Positions 34,476 to 43,042 of a stretch of 64,000 nt of DNA are shown piece by piece. The notes below the pieces were generated by a model. The model saw only the letters and a program-made list of their open reading frames with translations. It was not told the origin of the DNA and did not search any database. Each line of letters starts with the position of its first letter. Within the stretch, counting starts at the first letter, position 1. Where the stretch lies: positions 122,035-186,034 of the forward strand of contig JAIBBN010000005.1 in NCBI GenBank assembly GCA_019694655.1, given 5' to 3'. Source of the stretch: Leptospirales bacterium. Lineage in GTDB: Bacteria > Spirochaetota > Leptospiria > Leptospirales > Leptonemataceae. Made by a program: the position numbers and the translations under genes.

Positions 34476-36086
34476 ATGCATCTTCAAAAATTGCTCTCTG
34501 CTGCATGCATCGCCGCGGGCTGTCTGATAGCTGCCGGACCGCTTGCCGCTCAAGGCGTGGCAGTCACGGATCAAAACTTTGAGCAGCTTTCCAGGCAACG
34601 GCCGGTGCTGGCCATCCTTTCCCTGGGCTGCGATATCGGCTCATACATGGGCCGGATGTTTGTGAACGCAAACTCGGATGTGCAGGGCGTACAGCTTGGC
34701 ATAATCGACTACAATTCCGTACAAACGATCCACAGTCAGATCTATGCGCTCTATCGAAACAATAACATCCAGAATGGCGAAGATGGCGTTACACTTGGAA
34801 CAATCCTGTTGATCAAGGATGGACATGTCGTCAGTACCTCGCAGATGGGCTATCCGGGGCGGCCGCCGGAAGCGCACAACAATGGCGTAGCCGATGTGCG
34901 ACGCTGGATGATCCACGCCCTGGAAAGCAATGGCATTCCCTACCGCGGAGCGTATCGTCCGCCGTCCGTCGATTTCGTCGATCCGGCGCCGGACCAGAGC
35001 GGCGCCGTAGATCTGCAGCGCGGTCGAATCGCCTACTTTACCTTCGAAGACCTGAAGGATCGCACCGGCCAGCAGACCGATTTCGTACTGCGCGATTCAG
35101 CGCGCCTCAGCAACGGCGCCATCTATTTAGATGGTAAGTACAATGCCAGCACCACGGCCTACTTTCTTTATCGCCGCACGGAGGAAGAGCCTTACAAAAA
35201 CGGCTTCTCCTTGAGTTTCAATTTCCGTCAACTTTCGCACGATCAGGGACGCGGCCACCTGGTTGCGCTGGGCCACGGGCTTTTCGATATACGCATCTGG
35301 CGCGGGCGCCTGCTGCTCGATCTGGATCCAAGCTACGAAAAAGGCGAGGAGGGAAGCATCGGCCCCTGGCTCTACGAACTGAGCGACGTCGATCCCAGAA
35401 TCAATATCTGGCACAACCTGAGTCTCGCCTTCGATCCAGTCGCAAAGCGCATGCGCCTGGTTTTTGACGGCCGACGCATTCGCGATATCGTCCTTGATGA
35501 TCGAATGCTTGGCGAACTCCTTCGCTACGAGCCGGGCGCCACTTTCCACGGCGGAAGCCTTGGCCTGGAGTTTTCCAATTTTTCTTACGGCGGAACGTTG
35601 CACGGATACGCCGACAATGTCCTGATTTTCAATCGTCCGCTGAGCGGCGCGGAGCTGAGCGCATTGGCCGCAGAGCAAGAGAGCGGCGACGAGCCTGCGC
35701 CGCAGCCGGCGTCGCCCGACCCGCAGCTCATTTTGAAGCTGGTGAGCGCCGCTCGCAGCGGCGATACCACAGGCATTCGCTCCGCGGTAGCAGCCGGGGC
35801 CAGCGTGGACAGTCTCTACCAGGGATGGTCAGCGCTCCATTTTGCCGCTTACTACGGTCGCCAGGCCGCCGTGCAAACACTGATCGACTTGCATGCCAAC
35901 GCTTTGCTCAAAGTACAGGGTTTTACAGCACAGGATCTGGCTCGCTCACGCAACCAGTCAGCCATTGTCCAGATGCTTGAAGACTACAGCAATACGCGGG
36001 CCTTCTTCTTTGAGCGCAGTTTTCCTCTGGTGCAGCATCGGGCGCTGCTTCTGCCGCCGACCTTGCCAGGGCCGCGGCGACGATGA
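34476..36086 (+). CDS. Exported thioredoxin-like/LamG/ankyrin fusion protein
   Basis: The 536-residue protein has a signal peptide (MHLQKLLSAACIAAGCLIAAGPLAA-QG). The first domain (about 27-155) has a thioredoxin-like pattern: NFEQLSRQRPVLAILSLGCD, a strand-helix order, and a C-terminal segment DVRRWMIHALES. It keeps only one Cys (LGCDIGSYMG), so it is probably not a dithiol oxidoreductase. The second (about 175-400) matches a LamG/concanavalin-like sandwich: GRIAYFTFEDLKDRTG and YADNVLIFNRPLSGAEL are typical. The last (about 425-510) holds about two ankyrin repeats (GWSALHFAAYYGRQAAVQTL). Start ATG at 34476 follows GAGGA. The combination is unusual; the role may be binding in the periplasm, by inference. 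Confidence 0.7.
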   Translation: MHLQKLLSAACIAAGCLIAAGPLAAQGVAVTDQNFEQLSRQRPVLAILSLGCDIGSYMGRMFVNANSDVQGVQLGIIDYNSVQTIHSQIYALYRNNNIQNGEDGVTLGTILLIKDGHVVSTSQMGYPGRPPEAHNNGVADVRRWMIHALESNGIPYRGAYRPPSVDFVDPAPDQSGAVDLQRGRIAYFTFEDLKDRTGQQTDFVLRDSARLSNGAIYLDGKYNASTTAYFLYRRTEEEPYKNGFSLSFNFRQLSHDQGRGHLVALGHGLFDIRIWRGRLLLDLDPSYEKGEEGSIGPWLYELSDVDPRINIWHNLSLAFDPVAKRMRLVFDGRRIRDIVLDDRMLGELLRYEPGATFHGGSLGLEFSNFSYGGTLHGYADNVLIFNRPLSGAELSALAAEQESGDEPAPQPASPDPQLILKLVSAARSGDTTGIRSAVAAGASVDSLYQGWSALHFAAYYGRQAAVQTLIDLHANALLKVQGFTAQDLARSRNQSAIVQMLEDYSNTRAFFFERSFPLVQHRALLLPPTLPGPRRR

Positions 36087-36108
36087 TAGGGATCTACGGT
36101 CGATCCGC

Positions 36109-37281
36109 TCAAAGAGCGGCTGCCGCTTCATTCAACAGCGCGGCAGCGCGATCCATTTCATTTTCGTTCATATAGAAGTGCGGCGCGGTGCGCAGGTAGC
36201 CGCCGCGCACCGTTACCACAACGCCGCGTTCAGCGGCAGATCGCGCCAGTTCCTCGGCGCGTTCTACACGCCACGATTGAATGGGGCTTTCCGGCGCATC
36301 AAAGGCGACGCGGCTAAAGTAGGCTGGATTCAGATTGTCGATCAAACGTTGGCGCAGCTCTCGGTTGCGCCGCGCTGCAGTCTGAACGCCTGTCGGCAGG
36401 TGCAATTGTTCGAGGACGGCGTTCAGGGCCGCCGCCTGCGACATGCTGCCGGTACTGTATTCAAAAAATTTTCCATCGCTGTGCGGCCGCCAGCTGTGGT
36501 TCAGGTAATCTTCGCCCTGCTCCATTAGATCGGCGCCGGCCATTGTGCAACCGAGTTCGGCGCGCAGTCTGGCGCTGGTATAGAGCAGACCGGTTCCAAT
36601 AGGTCCCATCAGCCATTTCCAACCGGAGGCGGCCACAGCATCAATGTTCCAGGCTTCGGGACGCACAGGAATGGCCCCCAGGCTCTGGGCGGCGTCGACA
36701 ATCAACCACGCGCCGTACTCTTTGCATAGCGCGCCGATGGCGGCCAGGTCTGCACAAAAGCCGCTGGCAAACTGGACATGGCTGATGGCCACAGCGCGCA
36801 CGCCGCCAGCGCCCAGCTCCCGACGCAGATCTTCGATGGCGAAGGCGCGCGGCAACCCGGCCGCAAGTCCGCTGCCGCCATCGACGTCGCGTAGCAGATC
36901 CAGTTTTGCGCCGCGCGATTCAATCAAGCGCCACGGATAGTGATTCGAGGGATATTCGTGGACGTAGCTGAGAATTCGATCCCCGCCTTGCAAGCGCAGA
37001 CCATTGGCAATCATCGAAAGCCCTTCGGCCGTGTTGCGCAAAAAGGAAAGATTGGCGCTGTCCGTCTCAAGCAGCGCCGCTGCGCTGCGATGAAAGGCGG
37101 CGATCGGATCGCCCAGACGACGAAAGACCTCCGCGCCGTAGCGCATGTGCGTTTCATCCCACTGCTGCGCCGCCTGCATGGCGCCCGGAAAAAGCGGGGC
37201 TATGCCGCAATGGTTCAGGTAGATTCTTTCCTCTTGAATGGGCAGCCTGGCGGCGCCCGTTTCAGTGGATGACAGGTTCAA
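36109..37281 (-). CDS. Class V aminotransferase (PLP, cysteine desulfurase-like fold)
   Basis: The 390-residue enzyme belongs to PLP fold type I. The Schiff-base Lys is K222 in ASGWKWLMGPIG. The upstream Asp/Gln block is WLIVDAAQSLGAIP, and ISHVQFASGF contains the typical His. Substrate could be kynurenine, cysteine, isopenicillin-like or selenocysteine compounds; the sequence does not decide. There is no conserved Cys loop of the IscS/SufS type, so desulfurase activity is doubtful. The start TTG at 37281 overlaps the rhodanese stop by 20 bases and follows GAGG. A rhodanese gene directly upstream suggests sulfur transfer, but the enzyme's partner is not clear. Confidence 0.8.
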   Translation of the reverse strand: MNLSSTETGAARLPIQEERIYLNHCGIAPLFPGAMQAAQQWDETHMRYGAEVFRRLGDPIAAFHRSAAALLETDSANLSFLRNTAEGLSMIANGLRLQGGDRILSYVHEYPSNHYPWRLIESRGAKLDLLRDVDGGSGLAAGLPRAFAIEDLRRELGAGGVRAVAISHVQFASGFCADLAAIGALCKEYGAWLIVDAAQSLGAIPVRPEAWNIDAVAASGWKWLMGPIGTGLLYTSARLRAELGCTMAGADLMEQGEDYLNHSWRPHSDGKFFEYSTGSMSQAAALNAVLEQLHLPTGVQTAARRNRELRQRLIDNLNPAYFSRVAFDAPESPIQSWRVERAEELARSAAERGVVVTVRGGYLRTAPHFYMNENEMDRAAALLNEAAAAL

Positions 37282-37843
37282 GGGTCACCTCGGCTGGCGG
37301 AAGCGCCAGTCGCGACCATTGCGGCGAGTAGCCATGCACGCGTCGCGTAGCTTTGCCGGCGTCATCGACCAGCGGAAGTCCGGCGGCGGCCCAGGCAAAG
37401 AGTCCGCCCTGCAGGTTCAGGGCAACGATGTTAGCATTGGTCGGCAGGTAGGCCTTGATTTGGCCGGCGAGGCGAGCGGACCGGGCGCCCGCTGCACAGT
37501 AGACGACAACGCTTCGCCGCAGCGTGTCCGGCGCCCCAATAAAGCGACGCAGCTCGGCAATCGATGCCGCCGCGGCCTCGGGATCGACGGCGATGGCGCC
37601 CGCAAGCCGCGAGACGCTCTGTTCCTGCACCGTCCGTGCATCGAGCAGCAGCACCCGATCAGGAGCTGCCGCCAGCAGACTTGCCAATTCTACTGGCGAT
37701 ATCTCGTCCACGCCGGCGGCTGCGGCTGAGCGCCGGGACAGCAGATGAAGCTCCTCCTGGGCCATGGAATGACTGTTGCAGCTCAACAGGCCAAAAAGCG
37801 CTACAAGGAGCGGCCAGAATCGAGCCCTGCCCAACAATTTCAT
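37262..37843 (-). CDS. Rhodanese-domain lipoprotein
   Basis: The 193-residue protein has a lipoprotein signal (MKLLGRARFWPLLVALFGLLSC-NS), so it should be anchored outside the cytoplasm. The rhodanese domain spans about 45-165. The active-site loop is VVYCAAGARSARL, with Cys as the sulfur acceptor, and LLLDARTVQEQSVSRLAGAI is the start of the domain. Rhodaneses transfer sulfane sulfur to acceptors such as cyanide or thiols. I chose the ATG at 37841-37843; a longer frame upstream has no signal features. The aminotransferase gene follows with a 20-base overlap. Confidence 0.82.
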   Translation of the reverse strand: MKLLGRARFWPLLVALFGLLSCNSHSMAQEELHLLSRRSAAAAGVDEISPVELASLLAAAPDRVLLLDARTVQEQSVSRLAGAIAVDPEAAAASIAELRRFIGAPDTLRRSVVVYCAAGARSARLAGQIKAYLPTNANIVALNLQGGLFAWAAAGLPLVDDAGKATRRVHGYSPQWSRLALPPAEVTLEPVIH

Positions 37844-37985
37844 GCCCTTTGGTCCCGGGGATTGCCAGAAAAAGCGATTGTCACAGGATTTCATGACGGG
37901 GAAACCGACTATTTTCTCACAGGTTTCGAACTTTTTTTTACAAAGTTGCGTCGCCCCGGCCAATGCCGCCGCCCCGGACAGGAAC

Positions 37986-38843
37986 ATGACCCTCAGCGCC
38001 AAACTTCGAATCGCCATCCTGGTAGCCGCCCTTGTTGGCCTGCCATACCTCTCCCCTGGCGCAATTCTGGCCAATGCTCGCGACGGCAGCGATCCGGAGA
38101 GCTTCGGCCAACCCAATCTGCTGAAGGTCTACGTGGATAACGGCTCGATCCAGAGCTATCGCGGACGCCTGGGGCAGTGGATTGCTCCTGGCGGAGAGGC
38201 GCTTTCGGCCATCGCCCGGCGCTACGGCGTCAGCGTAGACGAGATCCGCGAGGTCAACGGCGGGAATCTAAGCGGCCCGCTGGTCTTTGCACCAATGAGC
38301 CTGGAAATGTATGACCGCCTGGTTTCCGAGGGCCGCGGACGTCGCGAAGTCGAAATCGATCGGCGCAAGTTTCTGTGGCCGGTGGAAGAGCCGCACTACA
38401 CCTCGCGCTACGGAAACCGTCGCGGCGGCATGCATACCGGTCTGGACATGGGCTGCGCGCCAAACACCGTTGTCGTGGCGGCGGCGGACGGAGTGGTCGT
38501 CGACAGCGGCTGGTACGGCGCTCTTGGCCAGGCCATTGCCATTCAGCACGATAACGATCTGGTTACCTGGTATGGGCACAACAACCGTTTGCTGGCAAGG
38601 GTCGGCGAGCGCGTCAAGCGCGGGCAGGCGATTGCACTCTCCGGCAGTACCGGCCGCTCCACCGGTCCGCACGTGCACTTTGAAGTCCGTTTCCTGGGCG
38701 TGGCCATGAACCCGGAGGACTTCCTGCAATTTGGGTTCACGCAGCCTGCTCTGGTGCTGCGCGAGGAATCGCCGTTGGACAACGAAGTGGAAGGCGCAGC
38801 GGACGCCGGCGGCGCCGCCAGCGAATCGCGACTGGGCAATTGA
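37986..38843 (+). CDS. M23 peptidoglycan peptidase with LysM-like domain (second copy)
   Basis: The 285-residue protein has a signal peptide (MTLSAKLRIAILVAALVGLPYL then LSPGAILA-NA region), a LysM-like domain (about 60-105; GEALSAIARRYGVSVDEIREVN), and an M23 domain (about 135-245). The zinc ligands are in MHTGLDMGC and GPHVHFEVRF, so it should be active against cell-wall crosslinks. ATG at 37986 follows AGGA by one base. The HAD gene that follows begins at a TTG overlapping its stop. It differs from the M23 gene at 33453, sharing only the general fold, so it is a separate hydrolase. Confidence 0.88.
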   Translation: MTLSAKLRIAILVAALVGLPYLSPGAILANARDGSDPESFGQPNLLKVYVDNGSIQSYRGRLGQWIAPGGEALSAIARRYGVSVDEIREVNGGNLSGPLVFAPMSLEMYDRLVSEGRGRREVEIDRRKFLWPVEEPHYTSRYGNRRGGMHTGLDMGCAPNTVVVAAADGVVVDSGWYGALGQAIAIQHDNDLVTWYGHNNRLLARVGERVKRGQAIALSGSTGRSTGPHVHFEVRFLGVAMNPEDFLQFGFTQPALVLREESPLDNEVEGAADAGGAASESRLGN

Positions 38844-39748
38844 TTCAGACGTCGATGTTGACTGGCCGCTGGGCCCCCGAGGTGCGCGAAGCGCTGCTGC
38901 AGCGACTGCAGGGCCCCCCCGGGCTGGCCGCCTTTGACTTCGACAACACCTTGATTCACAATGATCTGGGCGAAGCCTGTATGTACTACATACTTTTCCA
39001 GGGTCTCGTCGCCGGCGACCGCGAAGAGTTCTGGAAAATATTTCAATCGCCAGCATCGGTTGAACACGCTGACGTTGCCGCTGCACAAAGCGCCTGGGCG
39101 CTAATCCGCGATAGCTTTGCCGAAGATACCGACGCGCTGCTTTCCTTTGCCGCTCTCTGTTTGCAATTGTACGATCGGATTTACCACAGCGAAGGAATGG
39201 CCGCGGCCTATCGTTGGTCGCGTATTTTCTTCAGCTTCATGCCGGTCGAGGAATTGCAGCGCATTGCTCGCTATGTCTTTGAGAGTGAATGTATGCGCGA
39301 GCTGAATCAGGCGCGCATCGGCCCGGAGCTCAGGATTCCGCAGGGTCTGCGCGTAATCGAAGAACTGCGCGCGCTGATTGCAGTGTTGCTGGAAAAAAAA
39401 TGGCAGGTGCGCGTGGTCACTGCTTCGCCGGAGCTGGTAATCAGCGCGGTGGTTGAGGACTGGGGTCTTCGCGCCGCTGATGTTCTGGGGATGCGGCTTT
39501 ACGAGAGCGCGGGCGAGCTGCGTCCAGAAATTCTGGAGCCCTATCCCATCCAGCAGGGCAAGGTTGAGTGCTTGCTGGAAAAGGCCGGAGCGACGCCTGA
39601 TCTGGCCGTCGGCGATTCGCGCGGCGATGCCGAAATGCTGGAGGCGGCGGGCCTGGCTATTTTGATTGATCGGGAGATTCCCGACCTCCGCCAGCGCCTG
39701 CAGACGCATGGAGCGTTGCTGCAGCCGCGATTCATACAGCCGGTCTAA
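38840..39748 (+). CDS. HAD-superfamily phosphatase, cytoplasmic
   Basis: The 302-residue protein has HAD motif I in LAAFDFDNTLIHN (DxDxT), motif II in VRVVTASPELVISAVV and the distal acidic motif in LAVGDSRGDAEMLE. The cap between motifs I and II is long and helical (about 50-175), which fits HAD-IB (phosphoserine or lysophospholipid phosphatase type). No signal peptide is seen, unlike the HAD protein at 28411-29331. The listed TTG at 38840 overlaps the M23 stop (TTGA) and suggests coupling; the ATG at 38855 is an alternative. The substrate is unknown. Confidence 0.78.
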   Translation: MIQTSMLTGRWAPEVREALLQRLQGPPGLAAFDFDNTLIHNDLGEACMYYILFQGLVAGDREEFWKIFQSPASVEHADVAAAQSAWALIRDSFAEDTDALLSFAALCLQLYDRIYHSEGMAAAYRWSRIFFSFMPVEELQRIARYVFESECMRELNQARIGPELRIPQGLRVIEELRALIAVLLEKKWQVRVVTASPELVISAVVEDWGLRAADVLGMRLYESAGELRPEILEPYPIQQGKVECLLEKAGATPDLAVGDSRGDAEMLEAAGLAILIDREIPDLRQRLQTHGALLQPRFIQPV

Positions 39749-39864
39749 CGGACGCCGCGTCGGAAAAAGTGTTTACAGGTCGCGGTACGCCCGCCGCGCT
39801 TCGGCAGAATGCGCTCTGTGCGGCGCGCGGCGGCCAAAGCCCTGCGCCCAACAAGCGAGGTGCG

Positions 39865-41109
39865 ATGAGCCCGCCGGCAAGCAAGAACAGCGCTCTGGCG
39901 CCTGCCAGAATTGCGACGGAGGACGTCCCGCTTGCCGCCTTGCCTGCGGCAACACAGACCGCGGTGGAAGCCACGGCGGCTAATCAGCAGCCGGTCTCCC
40001 GGAGCTGGCGTTTCCTGGCCGTCGCGCCTGATGCTGTCGATCTTGCCGCAATTCTGGAGATCGTCTACACTGCTTACCTGATGCGCCAGCGACAGGCGCA
40101 GTGTCATACAGCAGCGCTGGTTCATCCGCAGAACGTCGAATTGTTGCAAAGCTTTGCTCTGTTTGACGAAGTGGAGGCGATTGATGAAGAGCGTGCAGGA
40201 GCGCAGATCCGCGCTTATCGTCCGCAGGCGATCTATCTGCCCGATCGCAATCTTCGCTTGCATCTTGCATCGGCATTCAGCGGCGCTCGTTTGCGCATTG
40301 GCGGTTCGCGCAGTCGTCTGCTTTCGGCCTTCTTGCGCACCCATCGCCTGCACCTGAGCTCAGACCTGGAGAAATTGCAACGCCGCGGTCTGGATCTTTT
40401 TCCAGAACTTGTTGATCTTCGTCTGCAATTGCCGCAGGCGGCGGCGCCTTCGGCGCAGATCTGGATTTCGATTTTTGAGGAACACGACCTTACCGGCGCG
40501 TGGCCAGCAGGACATGCGGCGCGACTGGCGCGCATGTGCGCCACTCTTGGCTTGAAGGCTGTATTCCCGGCGCCAACACTGCCGCAGGAGGCCAGCGATG
40601 AGGTGCGCATGAAGCGCGCTCAGGATCTGGCCTACTTACGCAGCCGCTGTCCAGAAGCGGAAATCATCGATGCTGCACGACCCATGGATCGTGCGCTGGG
40701 CATTGCCAATGCGGCCCTTGTTGTCTGCGCGGCCGGGCCGGAAAGCGTCCTGGCGGCGATGCTTGGACGGCCGGTGGTCATACTGCACGACATGAAGTCG
40801 CACCGCGATCATCCCGGCCTGGTGCGGCCGGCCGGTCTGCACAGCAACTCAGCGCCCGAGGAACGGCCAGAATTTTTGCAGAAGGATGGCCGCAGCTTCT
40901 TTGAGCGCGCCTTGCAGCGTCTCTCTTCGGAGAACTCGCCGCTCAGCTCTTATCTGATTCGCCTTTCGCACTCCTTTGAACGACACGTGGCGCCCACCGT
41001 AGAGGAGTGTATCAACGCCTGCCAGTCCTGCGGCTATCACAGCTGCGTGGAATATATTTCTCCGGAACGCGTTTTTGAGCAGATCAAGAAGACGACCCTG
41101 CCATTCTGA
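39865..41109 (+). CDS. Glycosyltransferase family 9-like protein
   Basis: The 414-residue protein resembles heptosyltransferases of LPS synthesis (GT-B fold). Two Rossmann-like halves are suggested: a first with ALVHPQNVELLQSFALFDEVE and IYLPDRNLRLHLASAFSG, and a second with IWISIFEEHD and the nucleotide-sugar site IANAALVVCAAGPESVLAAMLGRPVV. The last resembles the GPSE-type motif of GT9 enzymes. C-terminal Cys residues (CINACQSCGYHSC) are close together and could bind a metal, an inference. ATG at 39865 is four bases after GAGG; a longer frame exists upstream. It precedes ruvB by three bases. The overall similarity is modest. Confidence 0.6.
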   Translation: MSPPASKNSALAPARIATEDVPLAALPAATQTAVEATAANQQPVSRSWRFLAVAPDAVDLAAILEIVYTAYLMRQRQAQCHTAALVHPQNVELLQSFALFDEVEAIDEERAGAQIRAYRPQAIYLPDRNLRLHLASAFSGARLRIGGSRSRLLSAFLRTHRLHLSSDLEKLQRRGLDLFPELVDLRLQLPQAAAPSAQIWISIFEEHDLTGAWPAGHAARLARMCATLGLKAVFPAPTLPQEASDEVRMKRAQDLAYLRSRCPEAEIIDAARPMDRALGIANAALVVCAAGPESVLAAMLGRPVVILHDMKSHRDHPGLVRPAGLHSNSAPEERPEFLQKDGRSFFERALQRLSSENSPLSSYLIRLSHSFERHVAPTVEECINACQSCGYHSCVEYISPERVFEQIKKTTLPF

Positions 41110-41112
41110 GTC

Positions 41113-42150
41113 ATGACGCTGCGCGGCGAGGGCCTGGTCAAGAGCGTCGTCGCCGAGGGCGGCGAAGATGATCGCGCGCTGCGGCCGCCGCGGCTGGCAG
41201 ATTTCATCGGCCAGAGCGACCTGAAAGAAAAACTGTCGGTGGCCATGATCGCGGCGCGCACCCGCGGCGAGGTTCTGGATCATACCTTGTTCAGCGGTCC
41301 GCCTGGTCTTGGCAAAACCACGCTGGCGGCGATAGTGGCGGCGGAAATGGGCGGGCGTCTGCAAAGCACCACGGCGCCGGCGATTACGCGCCCCGGCGAT
41401 CTGGCGCGATTGCTGACGCTGCTGGAGAAGGGCGATATCCTTTTTCTGGATGAGATACATCGACTCAGTCCGGTCTGTGAAGAAATCCTCTACCAGGCAA
41501 TGGAGGATCGGGCTATCGACTTTATCCTGGGCGAGGGCGCGGCCGCCCAGAGCGTCAAACTGAAGCTGCAGCCCTTCACCCTGATTGGCGCCACAACGCG
41601 CGCCGGCTTGCTTTCCTCGCCGCTCAAGACGCGCTTTGGGCTGGAACTGCGCCTCGACTTCTACGCTGCGGAGGATCTGGCCCGGATTGTTCAGCGCAGC
41701 GCCGCCATCCTGCGAATGAAGCTGAGCGAGGGGGCGGCTCTGGCCCTGGCGGCTCGAGCGCGGATGACTCCGCGGGTGGCCAATCGGCTGCTGCGCCGCT
41801 TGCGCGACTATGCTACAGTGGAAGCGCAGGAACTCATCGATACTCAGTTTGCAGCGGCGCGCCTCGATGCCCTGGGGATTGATGAATTGGGACTGGTCGA
41901 ACTGGACCGTCGACTGCTATCCTTGTTGATAGGTCGCTATCGCGGCGGGCCGGTTGGTCTGCGCACCCTGGCAGCGCTGGTCGACGAGGAGGAACGTACG
42001 CTGGAAGAGGACCACGAGCCCTATATGCTGCGCCTGGGATTGATGGAAAAAACGCCACAAGGTCGCGTGGCCACGAGGATGGCCTATCAGCATCTTGGCA
42101 TTGCGGCCCAGAACGCCGCAGCGGAGGGCGATGAACGTCTTCCCTTCTGA
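41113..42150 (+). CDS. ruvB: Holliday junction branch migration ATPase RuvB
   Basis: The 345-residue AAA+ protein drives branch migration of Holliday junctions together with RuvA. The Walker A motif is GPPGLGKTTLA at residues 62-72, Walker B is ILFLDEIHRL, sensor 1 is LIGATTRAG, and the arginine-finger region FTLIGATTRAGLLSSPLKTRFG is complete. A winged-helix C-terminus is present. Length matches the family. ruvA and ruvC are not in the window. Its end overlaps the start of the TonB-like gene by 20 bases, with GGAGG used as the ribosome binding site for the latter. Confidence 0.98.
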   Translation: MTLRGEGLVKSVVAEGGEDDRALRPPRLADFIGQSDLKEKLSVAMIAARTRGEVLDHTLFSGPPGLGKTTLAAIVAAEMGGRLQSTTAPAITRPGDLARLLTLLEKGDILFLDEIHRLSPVCEEILYQAMEDRAIDFILGEGAAAQSVKLKLQPFTLIGATTRAGLLSSPLKTRFGLELRLDFYAAEDLARIVQRSAAILRMKLSEGAALALAARARMTPRVANRLLRRLRDYATVEAQELIDTQFAAARLDALGIDELGLVELDRRLLSLLIGRYRGGPVGLRTLAALVDEEERTLEEDHEPYMLRLGLMEKTPQGRVATRMAYQHLGIAAQNAAAEGDERLPF

Positions 42151-43042
42151 TTGGTTCCGGCGTCCCAGCAGCGATCGACGTCTTCATCCCGGCGACGATG
42201 ACCGTCGACTGACGGCGGCAGCGGCGCCGGTATTGTTTCTGATCTGTCTTTTCCTGGCGCATGTCTACGCCGAAGAGAACCTTTCCTTTCTGTCGGCCTT
42301 CACGCCGGAGCTTGCCCGTCAGCTGCAGCAGGAGCGCCAGAATCAAATTTATCCGGTGCTGGTGGAACAGGCCTATCGTCCGCCGGTTGAAAGCCAGCAG
42401 ATTCGCGCCCTCTCCGACGTCAGCGCGCAAGGAACAGGCGGAATCACAGCGCTGGCCGGCTTTCACACCCTCTCTCGATTTGACGAGCTGACGCAACCGC
42501 AAGCTGGAGGCAGCAGCGGCGCCATCGGCGGCGCCAGTCAGCAAGAACCAGGCGAATCAGAAGCGGCGTTGACCAGCGCCAATCAGGGTTCGGGTCGTAA
42601 CGCGCCCGGACCGCAGCCCCAGGAGTTGCGCATCCCGGCAAACTATCGCTTCCGTCAGGATTTCCTGATGCGCTTTGACGGCAGCTCGCTGCTCTCCATT
42701 CCGCGGCAGGAACTGGCCGGCTTTCGCTACTTTCAGGATATGCTGCGACAGATTCGCGAAAATTTTTCGCCGCCGGGGCAGAACTACATCTACTATGATC
42801 GCGCCGGATATGTATTGAATCAGCCGATCAAACCGCAGGTCGTTGCCGTGCAGTTCCGCATGGACTCCCAGGGTAATGTCACCGATGTGCGCGTACTTTC
42901 CAGTTTGCATCAAGTGCGCGTGGATCAGGCCTGTATCGACAGTCTGCGCGGCAGAAATTTTGGACCGCCGCCGCCGGAGGTGCTGCGTTACGGCGACATT
43001 TTTGGCATCAACTTTGTCTTTCCGCCGCCCAACTTGCGCTGA
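42131..43042 (+). CDS. TonB-like envelope protein
   Basis: The 303-residue protein has one membrane segment near the N-terminus (AAAAPVLFLICLFLAHVYAEE, roughly residues 30-50), a long polar region (about 55-180), and a C-terminal domain (about 215-300). The domain contains VAVQFRMDSQGNVTDVRVLSS and IDSLRGRNFGPPPPEV, which fit the TonB C-terminal pattern. It therefore probably spans the periplasm. The ATG at 42131 lies inside the ruvB end, after GGAGG. The stop (43040-43042) overlaps the ATG of the restriction-endonuclease gene by one base. Coupling of a TonB-like gene with a nuclease is not a known functional unit. Confidence 0.65.
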   Translation: MNVFPSDWFRRPSSDRRLHPGDDDRRLTAAAAPVLFLICLFLAHVYAEENLSFLSAFTPELARQLQQERQNQIYPVLVEQAYRPPVESQQIRALSDVSAQGTGGITALAGFHTLSRFDELTQPQAGGSSGAIGGASQQEPGESEAALTSANQGSGRNAPGPQPQELRIPANYRFRQDFLMRFDGSSLLSIPRQELAGFRYFQDMLRQIRENFSPPGQNYIYYDRAGYVLNQPIKPQVVAVQFRMDSQGNVTDVRVLSSLHQVRVDQACIDSLRGRNFGPPPPEVLRYGDIFGINFVFPPPNLR

